DNA of 64,000 nt from Tahibacter harae (GCF_024437735.1 NZ_JANFQO010000011.1:124001-188000); one strand, 5' to 3'. Positions 1 to 10,336 are shown, counted from the first letter of the stretch. Notes: a model not told the origin generated them from the letters alone. Made by a program: numbers and translations.

Positions 1-2930
1 GGTTGCGCTGCCGCCGCTGGGCAGGTTCGCCGTATCGCTGATGCTGCCGCTGCCCGACGCGGTGCAGGTGCCGCCGGCGGTGCCTGCGCAGGTCCAGGTG
101 CAGGTCAAACCGGCCGGGAACATGTCGGTCACGCTGGCGCCGCTGGCGTCGCTGGGGCCGCTGTTGCTGGCCATGATGGTGTAGGTCGTGCTGCTGCCGG
201 CCGTAACTGCCGTGACGCCGTCGGTCTTGGTGATGGACAGATCTGCACTCGCGCCCAGCGCATCGGTGTCGGTGGCGCTGTTGTTGGCGGGGTTGGTATC
301 GGTCACGCCGGCGGCTGCGGTCACCGTGGCGGTGTTGACCAGCGCGCCCGTGGCTGCGGCGGAAATGGCGCAGCTGGCGGTATAGGTCACGCTGCCGCCG
401 CTGGGCAGGTTCACCGCATCGCTGATATTGCCGCTGCCCGACGCGGCGCAGGTGCCGCCGCCGGCGCCCACGCAGGTCCAGGTGCAGGTGAGCGGCGCCG
501 GGAAGGTATCGGCGACGGTGGCAGCGGCATTGCTGGGGCCGGCGTTGCTGGCGGTGATGGTGTAGGTGACGCTGCCGCCCGGTGTGGCCGAGGTCACGCC
601 GTCGGTCTTGGTGATCGACAGATCGGCGCTGGCGCCCAGCGCATCGGTATCGGTGGCGCTGTTGTTGCCCGGCGTCGGGTCGGTGACGCCGGCGCCGGCC
701 GTCACGGTGGCGGTATTGGCCAGCGCGCCGGTAGCGGCGGCGGAGATGGTGCAGCTGGCGGTGTAGGTCACGCTGCCCGCGTTGGGCAGGTTCACCGCAT
801 CGCTGATATTGCCGCTGCCCGACGCGGTACAGGTGCCGCCGCCGGCGCCCACGCAGGTCCAGGTGCAGGTGAGCGGCGCCGGGAAGGTATCGGCGACGGT
901 GGCAGCGGCATTGCTGGGGCCGGCGTTGCTGGCGGTGATGGTGTAGGTGACGCTGCCGCCCGGCGTGGCCGAGGTCACGCCGTCGGTCTTGGTGATCGAC
1001 AGATCCGCACTCGCGCCCAGCGCATCGGTATCGGTGGCGCTGTTGTTGCCCGGCGTCGGGTCGGTGACGCCGGCGCCGGCGGCTACCGTGGCCGTGTTGA
1101 CCAGCGAGCCGGTGGCGGAGGCGGAAATGGTGCAGCTGGCGGTATAGGTCACGCTGCCGCCGCTGGGCAGGTTCACCGCATCGCTGATATTGCCGCTGCC
1201 CGACGCGGTACAGGTGCCGCCGCCCGCGCCCACGCAGGTCCAGGTGCAGGTGAGCGGCGCCGGGAAGGTATCGGCGACGGTGGCAGCGGCATTGCTGGGA
1301 CCGGCGTTAGCCGCGCTGATCGTGTACGTCACGCTGCCGCCCGGCGTGGCCGAGGTCACGCCGTCGGTCTTGGTGATCGACAGATCCGCGCTCGCGCCCA
1401 GCGCATCGGTATCGGTGGCGCTGTTGTTGCCCGGCGTCGGGTCGGTTACGCCGGCGCCGGCGGCTACCGTGGCGGTGTTGACCAGCGAGCCGGTGGCGGC
1501 GGCGGAGATGGTGCAGCTGGCGGTGTAGGTCACGCTGCCCGCGTTGGGCAGGTTCACCGCATCGCTGATATTGCCGCTGCCGGATGCGGTGCAGGTGCCG
1601 CCGCCCGCGCCCACGCAGGTCCACGTGCAGGTGAGCGGCGCCGGGAAGGTGTCGGCGACGGTGGCGCCGGCATTGCTGGGGCCGGCGTTGCTGGCGGTGA
1701 TGGTGTAGGTGACGCTGCCGCCCGGCGTGGCCGAAGTCACGCCATCGGTCTTGGTGATCGACAGATCGGCGCTGGCGGCGAGCGAGTCGGTGTCGGTCGC
1801 GCTGTTGTTGCCCGGCGTGGGATCGGTCATGCCGCCCGGCGCGGCGACGGTCGCCGTATTGCTCAATGTGCCGCTGGCCGCGGCCGAGATCGTGCACGAC
1901 GCGGTATAGGTCACCAGGCCGCCCGCCGGCAGGTTCACCGTATCGCCGATATTGCCGCTGCCGGAGGCGGTACAGGTGCCGCCGCCGCCGCCCACGCAGG
2001 TCCAGGTGCAGGTGAGCGACGCCGGGAAGGTGTCGGCCACGGTGGCGCCGGGGGCGTTGCTGGGGCCGGCGTTGGCGGCGTTGATCGTGTAGGTGACGCT
2101 GCCGCCCGGCGTGGCCGAGGTCACGCCGTCGGTTTTGGTGATCGACAGATCCGCGCTGGGTGTGAGCGCGTCGGTATCGGTGGCGGAATTGTTGCCCGGC
2201 GTGGGATCCGTCACGCCGGCCGGGGCGGCGACGGTCGCCGTATTGCCGAGCGAGCCGGTTGCCGCGGCAGAGATCGCGCAGCTGGCGGTATGGGTCACGC
2301 TGCCGCCGGCGGGCAGGTTCACCGTGTCGCTGATGTTGCCGCTGCCCGAGGCGGTACAGGTGCCGCCGCCGGCGCCCACGCAGGTCCAGGTGCAGGTGAG
2401 ACTGGCCGGGAAGGTGTCGGCGACGGTAGCGCCGGGCGCATTGCTCGGACCGGCGTTGCTGCTGGTGACGGTGTAGGTCACGCTGCCGCCCGGCGTAGCC
2501 GAGGTCACGCCGTCGGTCTTGGTGACGGCGAGGTCGGCGCTGGGCGCCAGCGTGTCGGTATCGGTGGCGGAGTTGTTGGCGGGATTCGTGTCGGTGAACG
2601 GCAAGGCCACCGTCGCGGTATTGCTCAGCGAGCCGGTGGCCGACGCGGCGATCGTGCACGACGCGGTGTACGTCACGGAGCCGCCTGCCGGCAGGTTCAC
2701 GCTGTCGGCGATATTGCCGCTGCCGGAAGCGGTGCAGGTGCCGCCGCCGGCGCCGACGCAAGTCCAAGTGCAGGTCGCGATGGCCGGGAAGGTATCGGCC
2801 ACCGTTGCGCCGTTGGCGGGATCCGGCCCGGCGTTGCTCGCGGTAATGGTGTAGGTGACGCTGCCGCCCGGCGTGGCCGTGGTCACGCCGTCGCTCTTGG
2901 TGATGGAGGCATCCGCCTGCAGGGCGCGGC
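1..2930 (-). repeat. Tandem DUF11 coding repeats, period about 381-386 bp
   Basis: The DNA encoding the motif ITKTDGVTSATPGG recurs at about 214, 597, 978, 1359, 1740, 2126, 2509 and 2888, which gives at least eight units of about 127 residues. Each unit carries TPGGSVTYTI, CTWTCVGAGGGTC and TDPTPGNNSATDTD, with two conserved cysteines in the middle block. Units between about 400 and 1700 are close to identical in DNA, while those near 2500-2900 are more diverged. This suggests recent expansion of the C-terminal copies by unequal recombination. The array continues past the left edge. Confidence 0.9.
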
Positions 2931-5112
2931 AGCCAGTCACGCTAACGTCGTCGATGGCGACGCCGCCGAACTGGACCGTGGTGTCGCTGTCGAGGTGGAA
3001 GCGCAGTTCGGTATTCAGCCCGGCCAGGCTGTCGGCCCGGCGCGAATGCACGCCCCAGCCGTAGCTGCCGCCGATATTGTTCTGCGGATTGCCGGTGCCG
3101 GCCGTGGCGCTGATCGGCGTCGGGTCCAGCCACTCGTACAGACGCACTGGCGTGGCGCCGCCGACCTGCTGGAAATCGACGAAGAAGTGGTCGAAGTTCG
3201 CCGTCTCGACCTGGTGCCGCTGCGCCCAGGTGACCACGATGGGCGGCGTGAGGCCGGCCAGGTTGATCGCGGGCGAGAGCAGGTCCTGGTTGGACGAGGC
3301 GTTGTAGGTGTTGTCGAGATCGGTCTTCCAGCAGTTCACCCCGCTGTTGCAGCTGCTGAAGCTGGCGACCGGGTTGGCCGTGGTCGTGGCCACGGTCGCG
3401 GGCAGGCCCAGTTCCCATTCGTCCTGGGCGCCGGTATGGGTGAAGCCGGCGGCACCGGATTCAAAGTCCGTGGCGAGCACGGTCTGGGTGGCGAAGCCGG
3501 GCGGGCAGGACGGCGGCGGCGGTGCCTCGCAGATGCGCAGCGCCCAGGAATTCAGCGTGCCGCCGTTGGCGCCGGCGGTGTCGTCGCGCAGGTCCAGGGT
3601 CCAGGTGCCGCCGGCGTTCTCGCCGTCGAAGGCGGCCAGGCGGTAGCCGCCGGAAGTACTGGCGGTGCCGGCGGTGGAATTGTTCTCCGGCTTGATCTGT
3701 ACCCCGCGCAGCGCCGTGTAAAACGGCGTGATGCCGGCTTCGTCATCGAACACGGCATCCATCTGCTGCTGGCCGCCGGTGGCCGCTGCGCCGATGTCGG
3801 TGAACAGGCCGTTGTCGTTGCCGGCCGGCGAGCGCAGGTGGGCGTCCACGTCCTGCATCAGCGCGTGGTTGAGATTGATGATGACGTCGACGTCGGCGAT
3901 GACCGGATTGCCCGGCACGGTGATGGTCGAGCTGACCAGGCCGGTGCCCGGGCCTATGGTCTTGGGCACGTCGGTGCTGGTGTAGGTAGTGCAGTTGACG
4001 CCTTCGTTGCTGGCCCGGTGCACGCTGACGCTGAGGTTGTAGGTGGCCGTAGGCCCGCCTACCGCGGCGCTGGCCGAATCGACGAAAGCGAAATAGGTGC
4101 CGGAGTCCTTCACCGTGAAGAACATGGCCTCGGACGGAATGTTCGGATTGGGCGATACATCGCCGGTGCCGGCGTCGTCGGCCGGCAGGATCTGGTTGCC
4201 GGCATCGCCGAACAGGGCGAAGCCCAGGCGGCCGTTCCAGCTCACGCCGTCGCGCTCGGGATCCAGGTCCAGCGATAGGAACACGGTGTCGCCGGCATTG
4301 AGGTTGATGCTGTACCAGTCCTGCTCGGTCGCGGCGGCCGGGTTGCGCGCGCCGCTGACCCAGCCGTTGGCCGGCAGCGGCGTGGCCGTGGCCGGTGTGT
4401 CGTTGCTTTCCACCTCCGGCGTCGGCGTGCCGGACTGGATGCGGAAATGCAGTTCGTAGGGCCGTTGCGACGTGGTGCCGGCAGTGAAGTCGTTGACCTT
4501 GAGGTAATAGGTGCCGGTGGTCGGGATCACGGCGCCGGCGATGGACGAGGACAGCGCGGCGAAGGTGCCGTTGTCGTCGTCGAACTCGACGATGGTGGTG
4601 CCGTCGGGGCCGATGATGGTCAGCTGGCTGTCGGTGCTGCTGCCGGCGGAGAACGCGGTCATCAGCGCCGCGTAGACGCGGTCGCCGGCGTTGGCGGTGA
4701 AGGAATAGAAATCGATGTCGCCGTTCGGGTACAGCGGCGCGCGGATGACGGTATCGCCACTGGCGATCGGCGTGGCGGTGGCGGACGTACCGTTGGGCTC
4801 GACTTCGCCGCCGTAGGTCTGGCCCAGCTTCACCTGCGCATAGGAGTGCGCAAGGGTTGAGGGCGGCGCCGGCGCGCGCGCGGGCGGCGTGCCCTTGGCG
4901 GGTTCTTCACCTGGCTGAATCTGCTGGAACTCGACCGCGCCGGCCAGTACCTCGGCCGCCGGCCGGGCGGCGATCTTTACCGCGCCCGGCGCGGATTTCA
5001 GCCCGTCTCCGGCCGCGCCCTGACCGGCCGCCAGCGCCGGCGCGATGCCCGCGCACAGCGTCAAGGCCATCGCAGCAGCGGCATGCGCCATTGCCCTTGC
5101 AAGTGAATTCAC
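1..5112 (-). CDS. Giant exported DUF11-repeat protein, 3' end beyond window
   Basis: Open frame of at least 1704 codons that runs off the left edge, so the C-terminus is missing. I chose the GTG at 5112 because AGGGG lies 6 nt upstream; an ATG seven codons later is the alternative. Residues 1-29 form a signal peptide ending APALAA. Next come two pre-peptidase C-terminal (PPC) domains (about 95-205 and 215-350, each opening with an E-x-N-x-T type motif), a proprotein-convertase P domain (about 375-520, with INLNHALMQDVDAHL), a jelly-roll-like segment (about 530-725) and at least eight DUF11/CARDB-like beta-sandwich repeats. No catalytic site is visible. A secreted or surface-attached stalk or adhesin is the likely role (inference). 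It is the last minus-strand gene after the sigma-factor operon. Confidence 0.85.
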   Translation of the reverse strand, partial: MNSLARAMAHAAAAMALTLCAGIAPALAAGQGAAGDGLKSAPGAVKIAARPAAEVLAGAVEFQQIQPGEEPAKGTPPARAPAPPSTLAHSYAQVKLGQTYGGEVEPNGTSATATPIASGDTVIRAPLYPNGDIDFYSFTANAGDRVYAALMTAFSAGSSTDSQLTIIGPDGTTIVEFDDDNGTFAALSSSIAGAVIPTTGTYYLKVNDFTAGTTSQRPYELHFRIQSGTPTPEVESNDTPATATPLPANGWVSGARNPAAATEQDWYSINLNAGDTVFLSLDLDPERDGVSWNGRLGFALFGDAGNQILPADDAGTGDVSPNPNIPSEAMFFTVKDSGTYFAFVDSASAAVGGPTATYNLSVSVHRASNEGVNCTTYTSTDVPKTIGPGTGLVSSTITVPGNPVIADVDVIINLNHALMQDVDAHLRSPAGNDNGLFTDIGAAATGGQQQMDAVFDDEAGITPFYTALRGVQIKPENNSTAGTASTSGGYRLAAFDGENAGGTWTLDLRDDTAGANGGTLNSWALRICEAPPPPSCPPGFATQTVLATDFESGAAGFTHTGAQDEWELGLPATVATTTANPVASFSSCNSGVNCWKTDLDNTYNASSNQDLLSPAINLAGLTPPIVVTWAQRHQVETANFDHFFVDFQQVGGATPVRLYEWLDPTPISATAGTGNPQNNIGGSYGWGVHSRRADSLAGLNTELRFHLDSDTTVQFGGVAIDDVSVTGCRALQADASITKSDGVTTATPGGSVTYTITASNAGPDPANGATVADTFPAIATCTWTCVGAGGGTCTASGSGNIADSVNLPAGGSVTYTASCTIAASATGSLSNTATVALPFTDTNPANNSATDTDTLAPSADLAVTKTDGVTSATPGGSVTYTVTSSNAGPSNAPGATVADTFPASLTCTWTCVGAGGGTCTASGSGNISDTVNLPAGGSVTHTASCAISAAATGSLGNTATVAAPAGVTDPTPGNNSATDTDALTPSADLSITKTDGVTSATPGGSVTYTINAANAGPSNAPGATVADTFPASLTCTWTCVGGGGGTCTASGSGNIGDTVNLPAGGLVTYTASCTISAAASGTLSNTATVAAPGGMTDPTPGNNSATDTDSLAASADLSITKTDGVTSATPGGSVTYTITASNAGPSNAGATVADTFPAPLTCTWTCVGAGGGTCTASGSGNISDAVNLPNAGSVTYTASCTISAAATGSLVNTATVAAGAGVTDPTPGNNSATDTDALGASADLSITKTDGVTSATPGGSVTYTISAANAGPSNAAATVADTFPAPLTCTWTCVGAGGGTCTASGSGNISDAVNLPSGGSVTYTASCTISASATGSLVNTATVAAGAGVTDPTPGNNSATDTDALGASADLSITKTDGVTSATPGGSVTYTITASNAGPSNAAATVADTFPAPLTCTWTCVGAGGGTCTASGSGNISDAVNLPNAGSVTYTASCTISAAATGALANTATVTAGAGVTDPTPGNNSATDTDALGASADLSITKTDGVTSATPGGSVTYTITASNAGPSNAAATVADTFPAPLTCTWTCVGAGGGTCAASGSGNISDAVNLPSGGSVTYTASCAISAAATGALVNTATVTAAAGVTDTNPANNSATDTDALGASADLSITKTDGVTAVTAGSSTTYTIMASNSGPSDASGASVTDMFPAGLTCTWTCAGTAGGTCTASGSGSISDTANLPSGGSAT

Positions 5113-5243
5113 GCTATTCCCCTTTGTCGCGAATGTGCGGCCAGCCGGCTAGGCGGCTGTAGTCCCGGATCAGACCCCTGCGCCGGGCACTGGCGGCCGG
5201 CGCGCCGACGCCGCCCTCCCCAGGGCAAGTGCGTGACCGCTGC

Positions 5244-5272
5244 AACTTAGGCTTTTGTTTGCGTCGTGTCGA
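5244..5272 (-). promoter_or_regulatory. Candidate promoter of the DUF11 protein gene
   Basis: On the minus strand TCGACA (5272-5267, five of six against TTGACA) is followed after 17 nt by TAAGTT (5249-5244). This lies about 130 nt upstream of the GTG start. TAAGTT also occurs upstream of gatC in this window. The -10 match is weak, so this is a candidate only. Confidence 0.3.
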
Positions 5273-5352
5273 GAGCTGGTTCACGGTTTTCGCAAGATGA
5301 ACCGGCTAGGGGAATCCCGGCATCCGCCGCGCGGATGAGGCGCCCGCCGCTA

Positions 5353-5931
5353 TCACCGTTCGAGCTGCTGCAAAAGCCCGTCTATCGCCGCGATGCGCCG
5401 CCGCTGCCGGCGCACGTACAGCAGGGAAGCCAGCCCGAACAGGACGAGTACCGCCAGCAGCAGCGCCAGCTTGGCCGACGGGCTCCAGCCGGGCATTGCC
5501 GGCGCCGGCGTGGTCCAGCCGCGGCCGACCAGGGTGCCGGTCAGCATGCCCAGCGGCAGGAACAGCGGACCCCACAGCGCCATGCGCACGGCGTTGACGC
5601 AGCGCCGGCGCTGCAGCTTCAGCAGGCCTGTCACGCTGTTGTCCGCGGCCTGCCACAGGCCCTGGCGCAGGCGGTAGTTGATCAGTACCGCGGCGGCCAG
5701 CACGACCAGGCCGACCACGGCACCGACGCGCGGCCAGAACGCGGTCACGTGCAGGAACAGATAGGCCGCGAAGCCGACGCCGGCCACGGCGCAGACCACG
5801 TCCAGCGCCATCAGCAGCCGCATGCGCCAGCTGCGCCGCCGCACCGCGCGCTGCAATGCTTCCAGATCCACGTTCACGGGCTGGGCCTGCCAGGCTGCGG
5901 CGAGCGCCGTCCAGTCGTCGCCGGAACTCAT
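5353..5931 (-). CDS. Four-TM protein coupled to the ECF sigma factor
   Basis: A 192-residue protein. The N-terminal 35 residues are soluble and basic towards their end (RAVRRRSWRMR). Four hydrophobic helices follow (about 38-58, 67-85, 113-133, 147-167), then a basic tail. The ATG overlaps the sigma-factor stop codon as ATGA (5928-5931), so the two genes are translationally coupled. Genes in this position often encode the membrane anti-sigma factor, so a cytoplasmic N-terminus that binds sigma is a reasonable inference. However, I see no zinc-binding anti-sigma motif (HxxxCxxC) and no known family. An unknown membrane protein is the safe call. Confidence 0.75.
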   Translation of the reverse strand: MSSGDDWTALAAAWQAQPVNVDLEALQRAVRRRSWRMRLLMALDVVCAVAGVGFAAYLFLHVTAFWPRVGAVVGLVVLAAAVLINYRLRQGLWQAADNSVTGLLKLQRRRCVNAVRMALWGPLFLPLGMLTGTLVGRGWTTPAPAMPGWSPSAKLALLLAVLVLFGLASLLYVRRQRRRIAAIDGLLQQLER

Positions 5932-6428
5932 GCGGTTTCTCCCATTTGCTGCGTAATGTATTTGCGCGCCCGGTTGAGGCGCACCGCGACATTGCCGACC
6001 GAGATGCCGAGCAGGCTGCCGATCTCCTCGTGCGACAGCCCTTCCAGCGCCAGCGTGACCAGCTGGCGCTGGGCCAGCGGCAGGCGCCGCACGATGGCGG
6101 CAAGGCGTTCGCCGCGCTGCTGCAGGCCGGCGCTGTGCTCGGGGCCGTGCAGCGGGTCGGGCAGGTCCTCGGGCACTTCCTCGCGGGCGAGGTCGCGGCT
6201 GGCCTGCAAGGCATGATCCACCGCGCGGTTGTGGGCGATGCGCAGCACGAAGGTCTTCAGGCTGGATTCGCCGCGGAAGCGCGCCAGGCTCTGCCAGATC
6301 GCCAGCAGGATTTCCTGGCCCAGTTCGTCGCGCCGCGCCGCATTGGCTTCGAACGCGGCGACTATGCGCGCGATCGCCGCGCCGTGGGCACTGACGATGG
6401 CGTCCAGGCTGGCATCGGGCCGGCTCAT
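5928..6428 (-). CDS. ECF-type RNA polymerase sigma factor
   Basis: A 166-residue protein with the two-domain plan of extracytoplasmic-function sigma factors. Region 2 (about 35-78) contains LLAIWQSLARFRGESSLKTF and VLRIAHNRAVDH, the core-binding and -10-reading part. Region 4 (about 112-160) contains LPLAQRQLVTLALEG and a helix-turn-helix SHEEIGSLLGISVGNVAVRL, which reads the -35 element. No region 1.1 or region 3 is present. It is followed by an overlapping membrane-protein gene and preceded (34 nt) by the ABC permease gene, so it may be co-transcribed with the exporter. Its target promoters cannot be told from this window. Confidence 0.93.
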   Translation of the reverse strand: MSRPDASLDAIVSAHGAAIARIVAAFEANAARRDELGQEILLAIWQSLARFRGESSLKTFVLRIAHNRAVDHALQASRDLAREEVPEDLPDPLHGPEHSAGLQQRGERLAAIVRRLPLAQRQLVTLALEGLSHEEIGSLLGISVGNVAVRLNRARKYITQQMGETA

Positions 6429-6462
6429 GCGCGGCCGGCCCGCTGCGCGCTGCGCGGCGCCG

Positions 6463-7640
6463 TCATACGTTCATCACGTAGTGTTCGCTGGCCAGGCGCC
6501 GCGCGGCGAAGGCGATGCAGCCGGCGGTGCCGGCCAGGGCCACGCCCATGGCGGTGAGCGCGTGGCGCCAGTCCAGCGCGCCGTCGCGGGCCAGATCCAG
6601 CAGCAGGGTCTGCTCGGCCAGCAGCGGCACGCGGTACCACCAGTCCTGCACGTCCAGCTGCAGCGCCGGGATGAAGGCCGGCACCAGGGCGAACACCAGC
6701 ACCACCATCATCGAGGACTGCGCTTCCTTGAACGAGCGCGCATTCAACGCGACCGCGATCTGCAGCGCCGGCGCCAGCAGGCACAGGGGCAGGGCGACCA
6801 GATAGAACTGCGCCAGCTGCGTTGCCTCGACCTGCCATGACATTCCGATGTTTTCCAGCGGCAGGGCCTGCAGCACGCAGTGGCCGACGATGAATTCCAG
6901 CGCCAGGCCGATGGCGCAGAATAGCGCCGCGGCCAGCCACTTGCCCACGATCAGGTCCAGTCCGCGCACCGGCTGGGCGAGCAGGATTTCCAGTGAACGC
7001 CGCTCGCGCTCGCCGGCGCTGCTGTCGATGGCGATGTCCATGCCGAAATAGAACACGCCGAGCAGGAAGATGCCGAACAGCACGGCGATGTGGCGGCCGG
7101 CGCGGGTCTGCGGCGTGGCGGTGTCGAAGCGTTCCAGCTGCAGCGGCCTGAGATGCACCAGCGAGACACCCTGGCTGTTCAGCCGTGCCGCGGTCGCCGC
7201 CTGGCCATAGGCCTGCAGTACGCCGTTGATCTTCTCCAGCGCCTCGGGCTTGCCGCGCACGCTGTCGTGCCACAGGGTGATGCGCGCCGGCTGGCGCGCC
7301 GCGTAGCGCTGGGCGTAGTCGGCGGCCAGCTGCAGCACGGCGGCGTAGCGGCCCTGCACCAGCTGCCGGCGCAGCGCGGCTTCGTCGGCGGTTTGCAGGT
7401 CCTCGGTGACGATGCCGGCCTGGGCCAGGCGCGCCAGCAGCTGCGGCGCCTGCGCCGCGGCGACCACGCCGACGCGGATTTCCTTGTCCTCGCTGCGCTC
7501 CTGCTTGCTGATGCTGTTGTGCAGCGCGCTCCACATCAGCAGCGGATAGAGCAGGGTCATGATGGCCAGGCTGCGCAGCGAGCGCCGGTCGCGCAGGGCG
7601 TCGCGCAGTTCCTTGTGCAATACGGTCCACCAGTGGCGGT

Positions 7641-7644
<4 letters not shown>
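6463..7644 (-). CDS. NatB-like ABC-2 transporter permease
   Basis: A 393-residue membrane protein starting at the ATG at 7644, which overlaps the stop of the ATPase gene (ATGA). One TM helix near residues 25-41 is followed by a large hydrophilic domain (about 45-190) and then a block of five or six TM helices to the C-terminus. This is the plan of NatB and other ABC-2 permeases with an extracytoplasmic loop. The loop before TM2 contains ERERRSLEILLAQPV, the usual ABC-2 cytoplasmic motif. Together with the neighbouring ATPase it should form an exporter. Sodium export is known for NatAB, but the substrate here is unknown. Confidence 0.87.
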
Positions 7645-8375
<731 letters not shown>

Positions 8376-8474
8376 GACAGGCTCCTGGCCCGCGACGCGG
8401 CGCGGGCATTGGTGGATGGGGAACGGCGGTGAGTCGGGCCTTGCGGCGAGGGCGGCAGCGCGCTGCGACGGCGG

Positions 8475-9914
8475 CTAGGGCGCGGTCCCCGCGGCGCTGG
8501 TCTGGAACGCCGGCAGCGCGATATCGGCGAGGCAGGCGCCGTCCAGCGGCGCGGCCGGCGCATCGAGAAAACGCCGCAACAGCCGCGGCGCGCAGCCCAG
8601 GCCGGAGACGATATGCCCGGCCCCGGCCGCGATCAGGTGCTGGCCGTGCGGCAGCTGGCGCAGGGCGCGTTCGGCGCGTGCCGGCGGCGTCACCGGATCC
8701 AGCGCGCCCGAGAGCAGCAGGCTGGGGGCGGAGATGCTTTGTGCCGACGCCGATGCCGGTGCTGATGCCGCACCCGTCGCAGGCAGGGCGAGTTCACCGC
8801 ACAGCGCGTCCAGCGCCGCGATGCTGCCGCCGAAGATCGGCGCAGCGGCCAGCTGTGCGCGCTGCGCCGCATCCAGCCGCGGCCAGTCTTCGCGACAGGT
8901 GATGCCCAGCAGCAGGCCTTCGGCGGGCGCTGCGGCGGCCAGATCCAGGCTGTTCGCCTGCGCGGCCAGCAGCGGACGCCAGTCATCGGCCGCCGCGCGT
9001 GCGATCAGATACGGCAGCTGGGCCGCGCTCTGCGGCGAATACAGCAGGTATTTCACCGTCATCAGCAGGCGCTGGCGCGAGATCGGCGCGGCCAGCGGCG
9101 CGCCGTCGCGCGGATGCGGCAGTGATGCGGTCGTCGCGCTGGTGTCGAGTTTCTGCAGCACCGTCTGCAGCTGCTGCGCCAGCGTGGGAAAGGCCCGGCT
9201 GCAGTCGGTGTCGTCGGCGCAGCGCTGCAGCAGGGCGGCCAGCGCCGCCTCGAACTCCAGCGCGTCGGCGCCGATGATCAGGTCCGCATCGGCAACGCCG
9301 TCGAGGATCAGGCTGCGCACCTGCTGCGGATACCGCGTCGCATAGACCTGGGCCAGGCGCGTGCCGTACGAGCCGCCCCACAGATTGATGCGTTCGGCGC
9401 CTACGGCCTGGCGCAGATGCTCGATATCCTCCGCCGCGGCCGCCGTCGTATACGCAAGCAGGCCGGCGCCGTAGCCACGCAGGCAGGCCAGCATGTCCGC
9501 CTCCAGCGCGCTGTCGCTGCGCGCCAGCATGTCGTCCGCGGGAGCGCAGGCCAGGCGCCCGGAACGCCCGGTGCCGCGCTGGTCGATGAAGACGATGTCG
9601 CGGCTGGCGCGCACCTTGGCGAAGGCGCCGTCGAGCAGCGCAGCCAGATCGCTACCGGCCTGTCCCGGGCCGCCGGCGAGGACGAACAGCGGATCCGGCT
9701 CGGCCCTGGGGCGAATGGCTGGCGCCATGGCAACATGGATTTCCACCGTGCCGGCCTGCGCCTGCGCGTAATCGCGCGGCACCGCCAGGCGGCCGCAGCG
9801 CAGCGCCTCGCGCTGGCCGGGAAGATGACAGGCCTGCCAGTCCAGCGGCGCCGCCGCGGCCACCGGCAGCCATGACAGGATCAGCAGACCGACAAAGAAA
9901 TCACGCAAGCGCAT
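8475..9914 (-). CDS. Exported alpha/beta hydrolase, TAP-like peptidase (S33)
   Basis: A 479-residue protein. I chose the ATG at 9914 over a GTG three codons upstream because GAGGTG sits 6 nt before it. A signal peptide (about 1-22, ending VAAAA) suggests periplasmic or extracellular location. The alpha/beta hydrolase fold shows the oxyanion motif LAGGPGQAG, IDQRGTGRS, the nucleophile elbow GGSYGT (Ser near 182) and a C-terminal TAP-like part with GALDPVTP (Asp) and GAGHIV (His). This set is typical of tripeptidyl aminopeptidases and proline iminopeptidase relatives. It likely trims peptides from the N-terminus. It precedes the ABC genes on the same strand with a 99-nt gap. Confidence 0.9.
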   Translation of the reverse strand: MRLRDFFVGLLILSWLPVAAAAPLDWQACHLPGQREALRCGRLAVPRDYAQAQAGTVEIHVAMAPAIRPRAEPDPLFVLAGGPGQAGSDLAALLDGAFAKVRASRDIVFIDQRGTGRSGRLACAPADDMLARSDSALEADMLACLRGYGAGLLAYTTAAAAEDIEHLRQAVGAERINLWGGSYGTRLAQVYATRYPQQVRSLILDGVADADLIIGADALEFEAALAALLQRCADDTDCSRAFPTLAQQLQTVLQKLDTSATTASLPHPRDGAPLAAPISRQRLLMTVKYLLYSPQSAAQLPYLIARAAADDWRPLLAAQANSLDLAAAAPAEGLLLGITCREDWPRLDAAQRAQLAAAPIFGGSIAALDALCGELALPATGAASAPASASAQSISAPSLLLSGALDPVTPPARAERALRQLPHGQHLIAAGAGHIVSGLGCAPRLLRRFLDAPAAPLDGACLADIALPAFQTSAAGTAP

Positions 9915-10336
9915 TCCGGGCACCTCGCTGGGATCGATGTGCCTGTAGTCCGGGGTTTGCGAAAAACCTTACAGCGGGGATTCGGAACGTGGAGCCCGGG
10001 ATTTGGGATCGTGATGGGCGGTGTGGTCGGGACAGGGATTGGGGGCGTGATCGGGATCAAGATCGAGGTCGGGATCGAGTCGGGATTGCGACTGGACGGT
10101 GCGGGATTGCGAGCCGCTGATCCGGCAACGCGCCCTCTCCTCCAAGCGCAGCTTGGGGGAGAGGGTTGGGGTGAGGGGGCTGCGCCGGACCTGGGCGTAA
10201 CGTCAGATTTTCGCCGTTAACATCGAACAAAAGAGCCCGTCGCGAAACCTCGCCTTCGACGCAATCCGAGGCGCCGCCCTCACCCAACCCCTCTCCCCCA
10301 AGCGCGAACGCGCCAGGGGGAGAGGCCTTTTTCCGG
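9915..10336. other. Gene-free gap with repeats
   Basis: No convincing gene. The left part (about 9975-10110) is a degenerate direct repeat built on GGGAT/TCGGGATCG words. The right part holds an inverted pair of REP-like palindromes, described separately. The gap lies between the start of the peptidase gene and the end of the carboxypeptidase gene, both on the minus strand. Confidence 0.7.
10133..10325. repeat. REPIN-like inverted pair of REP palindromes
   Basis: Copy 1 (10133-10180) is a hairpin of the type CCCTCTCC..CTTGGGGGAGAGGG followed by the tail TTGGGGTGAGGGGGC. Copy 2 (10276-10325) is the same element inverted, GCCCTCACCCAACCC then the hairpin. About 95 nt separate the tails, which face each other. 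Copy 2 is followed by CCTTTTT on the plus strand, so its hairpin could also act as a terminator. Similar pairs occur at 27362-27562 and 35937-36128, with single copies at 21220 and 30888. Confidence 0.85.

Noticed and set aside
2290-4278. Plus-strand ORF of 662 codons
   Set aside because: Antisense shadow of the DUF11 protein, where repeats, P domain and signal peptide are coherent on the minus strand.
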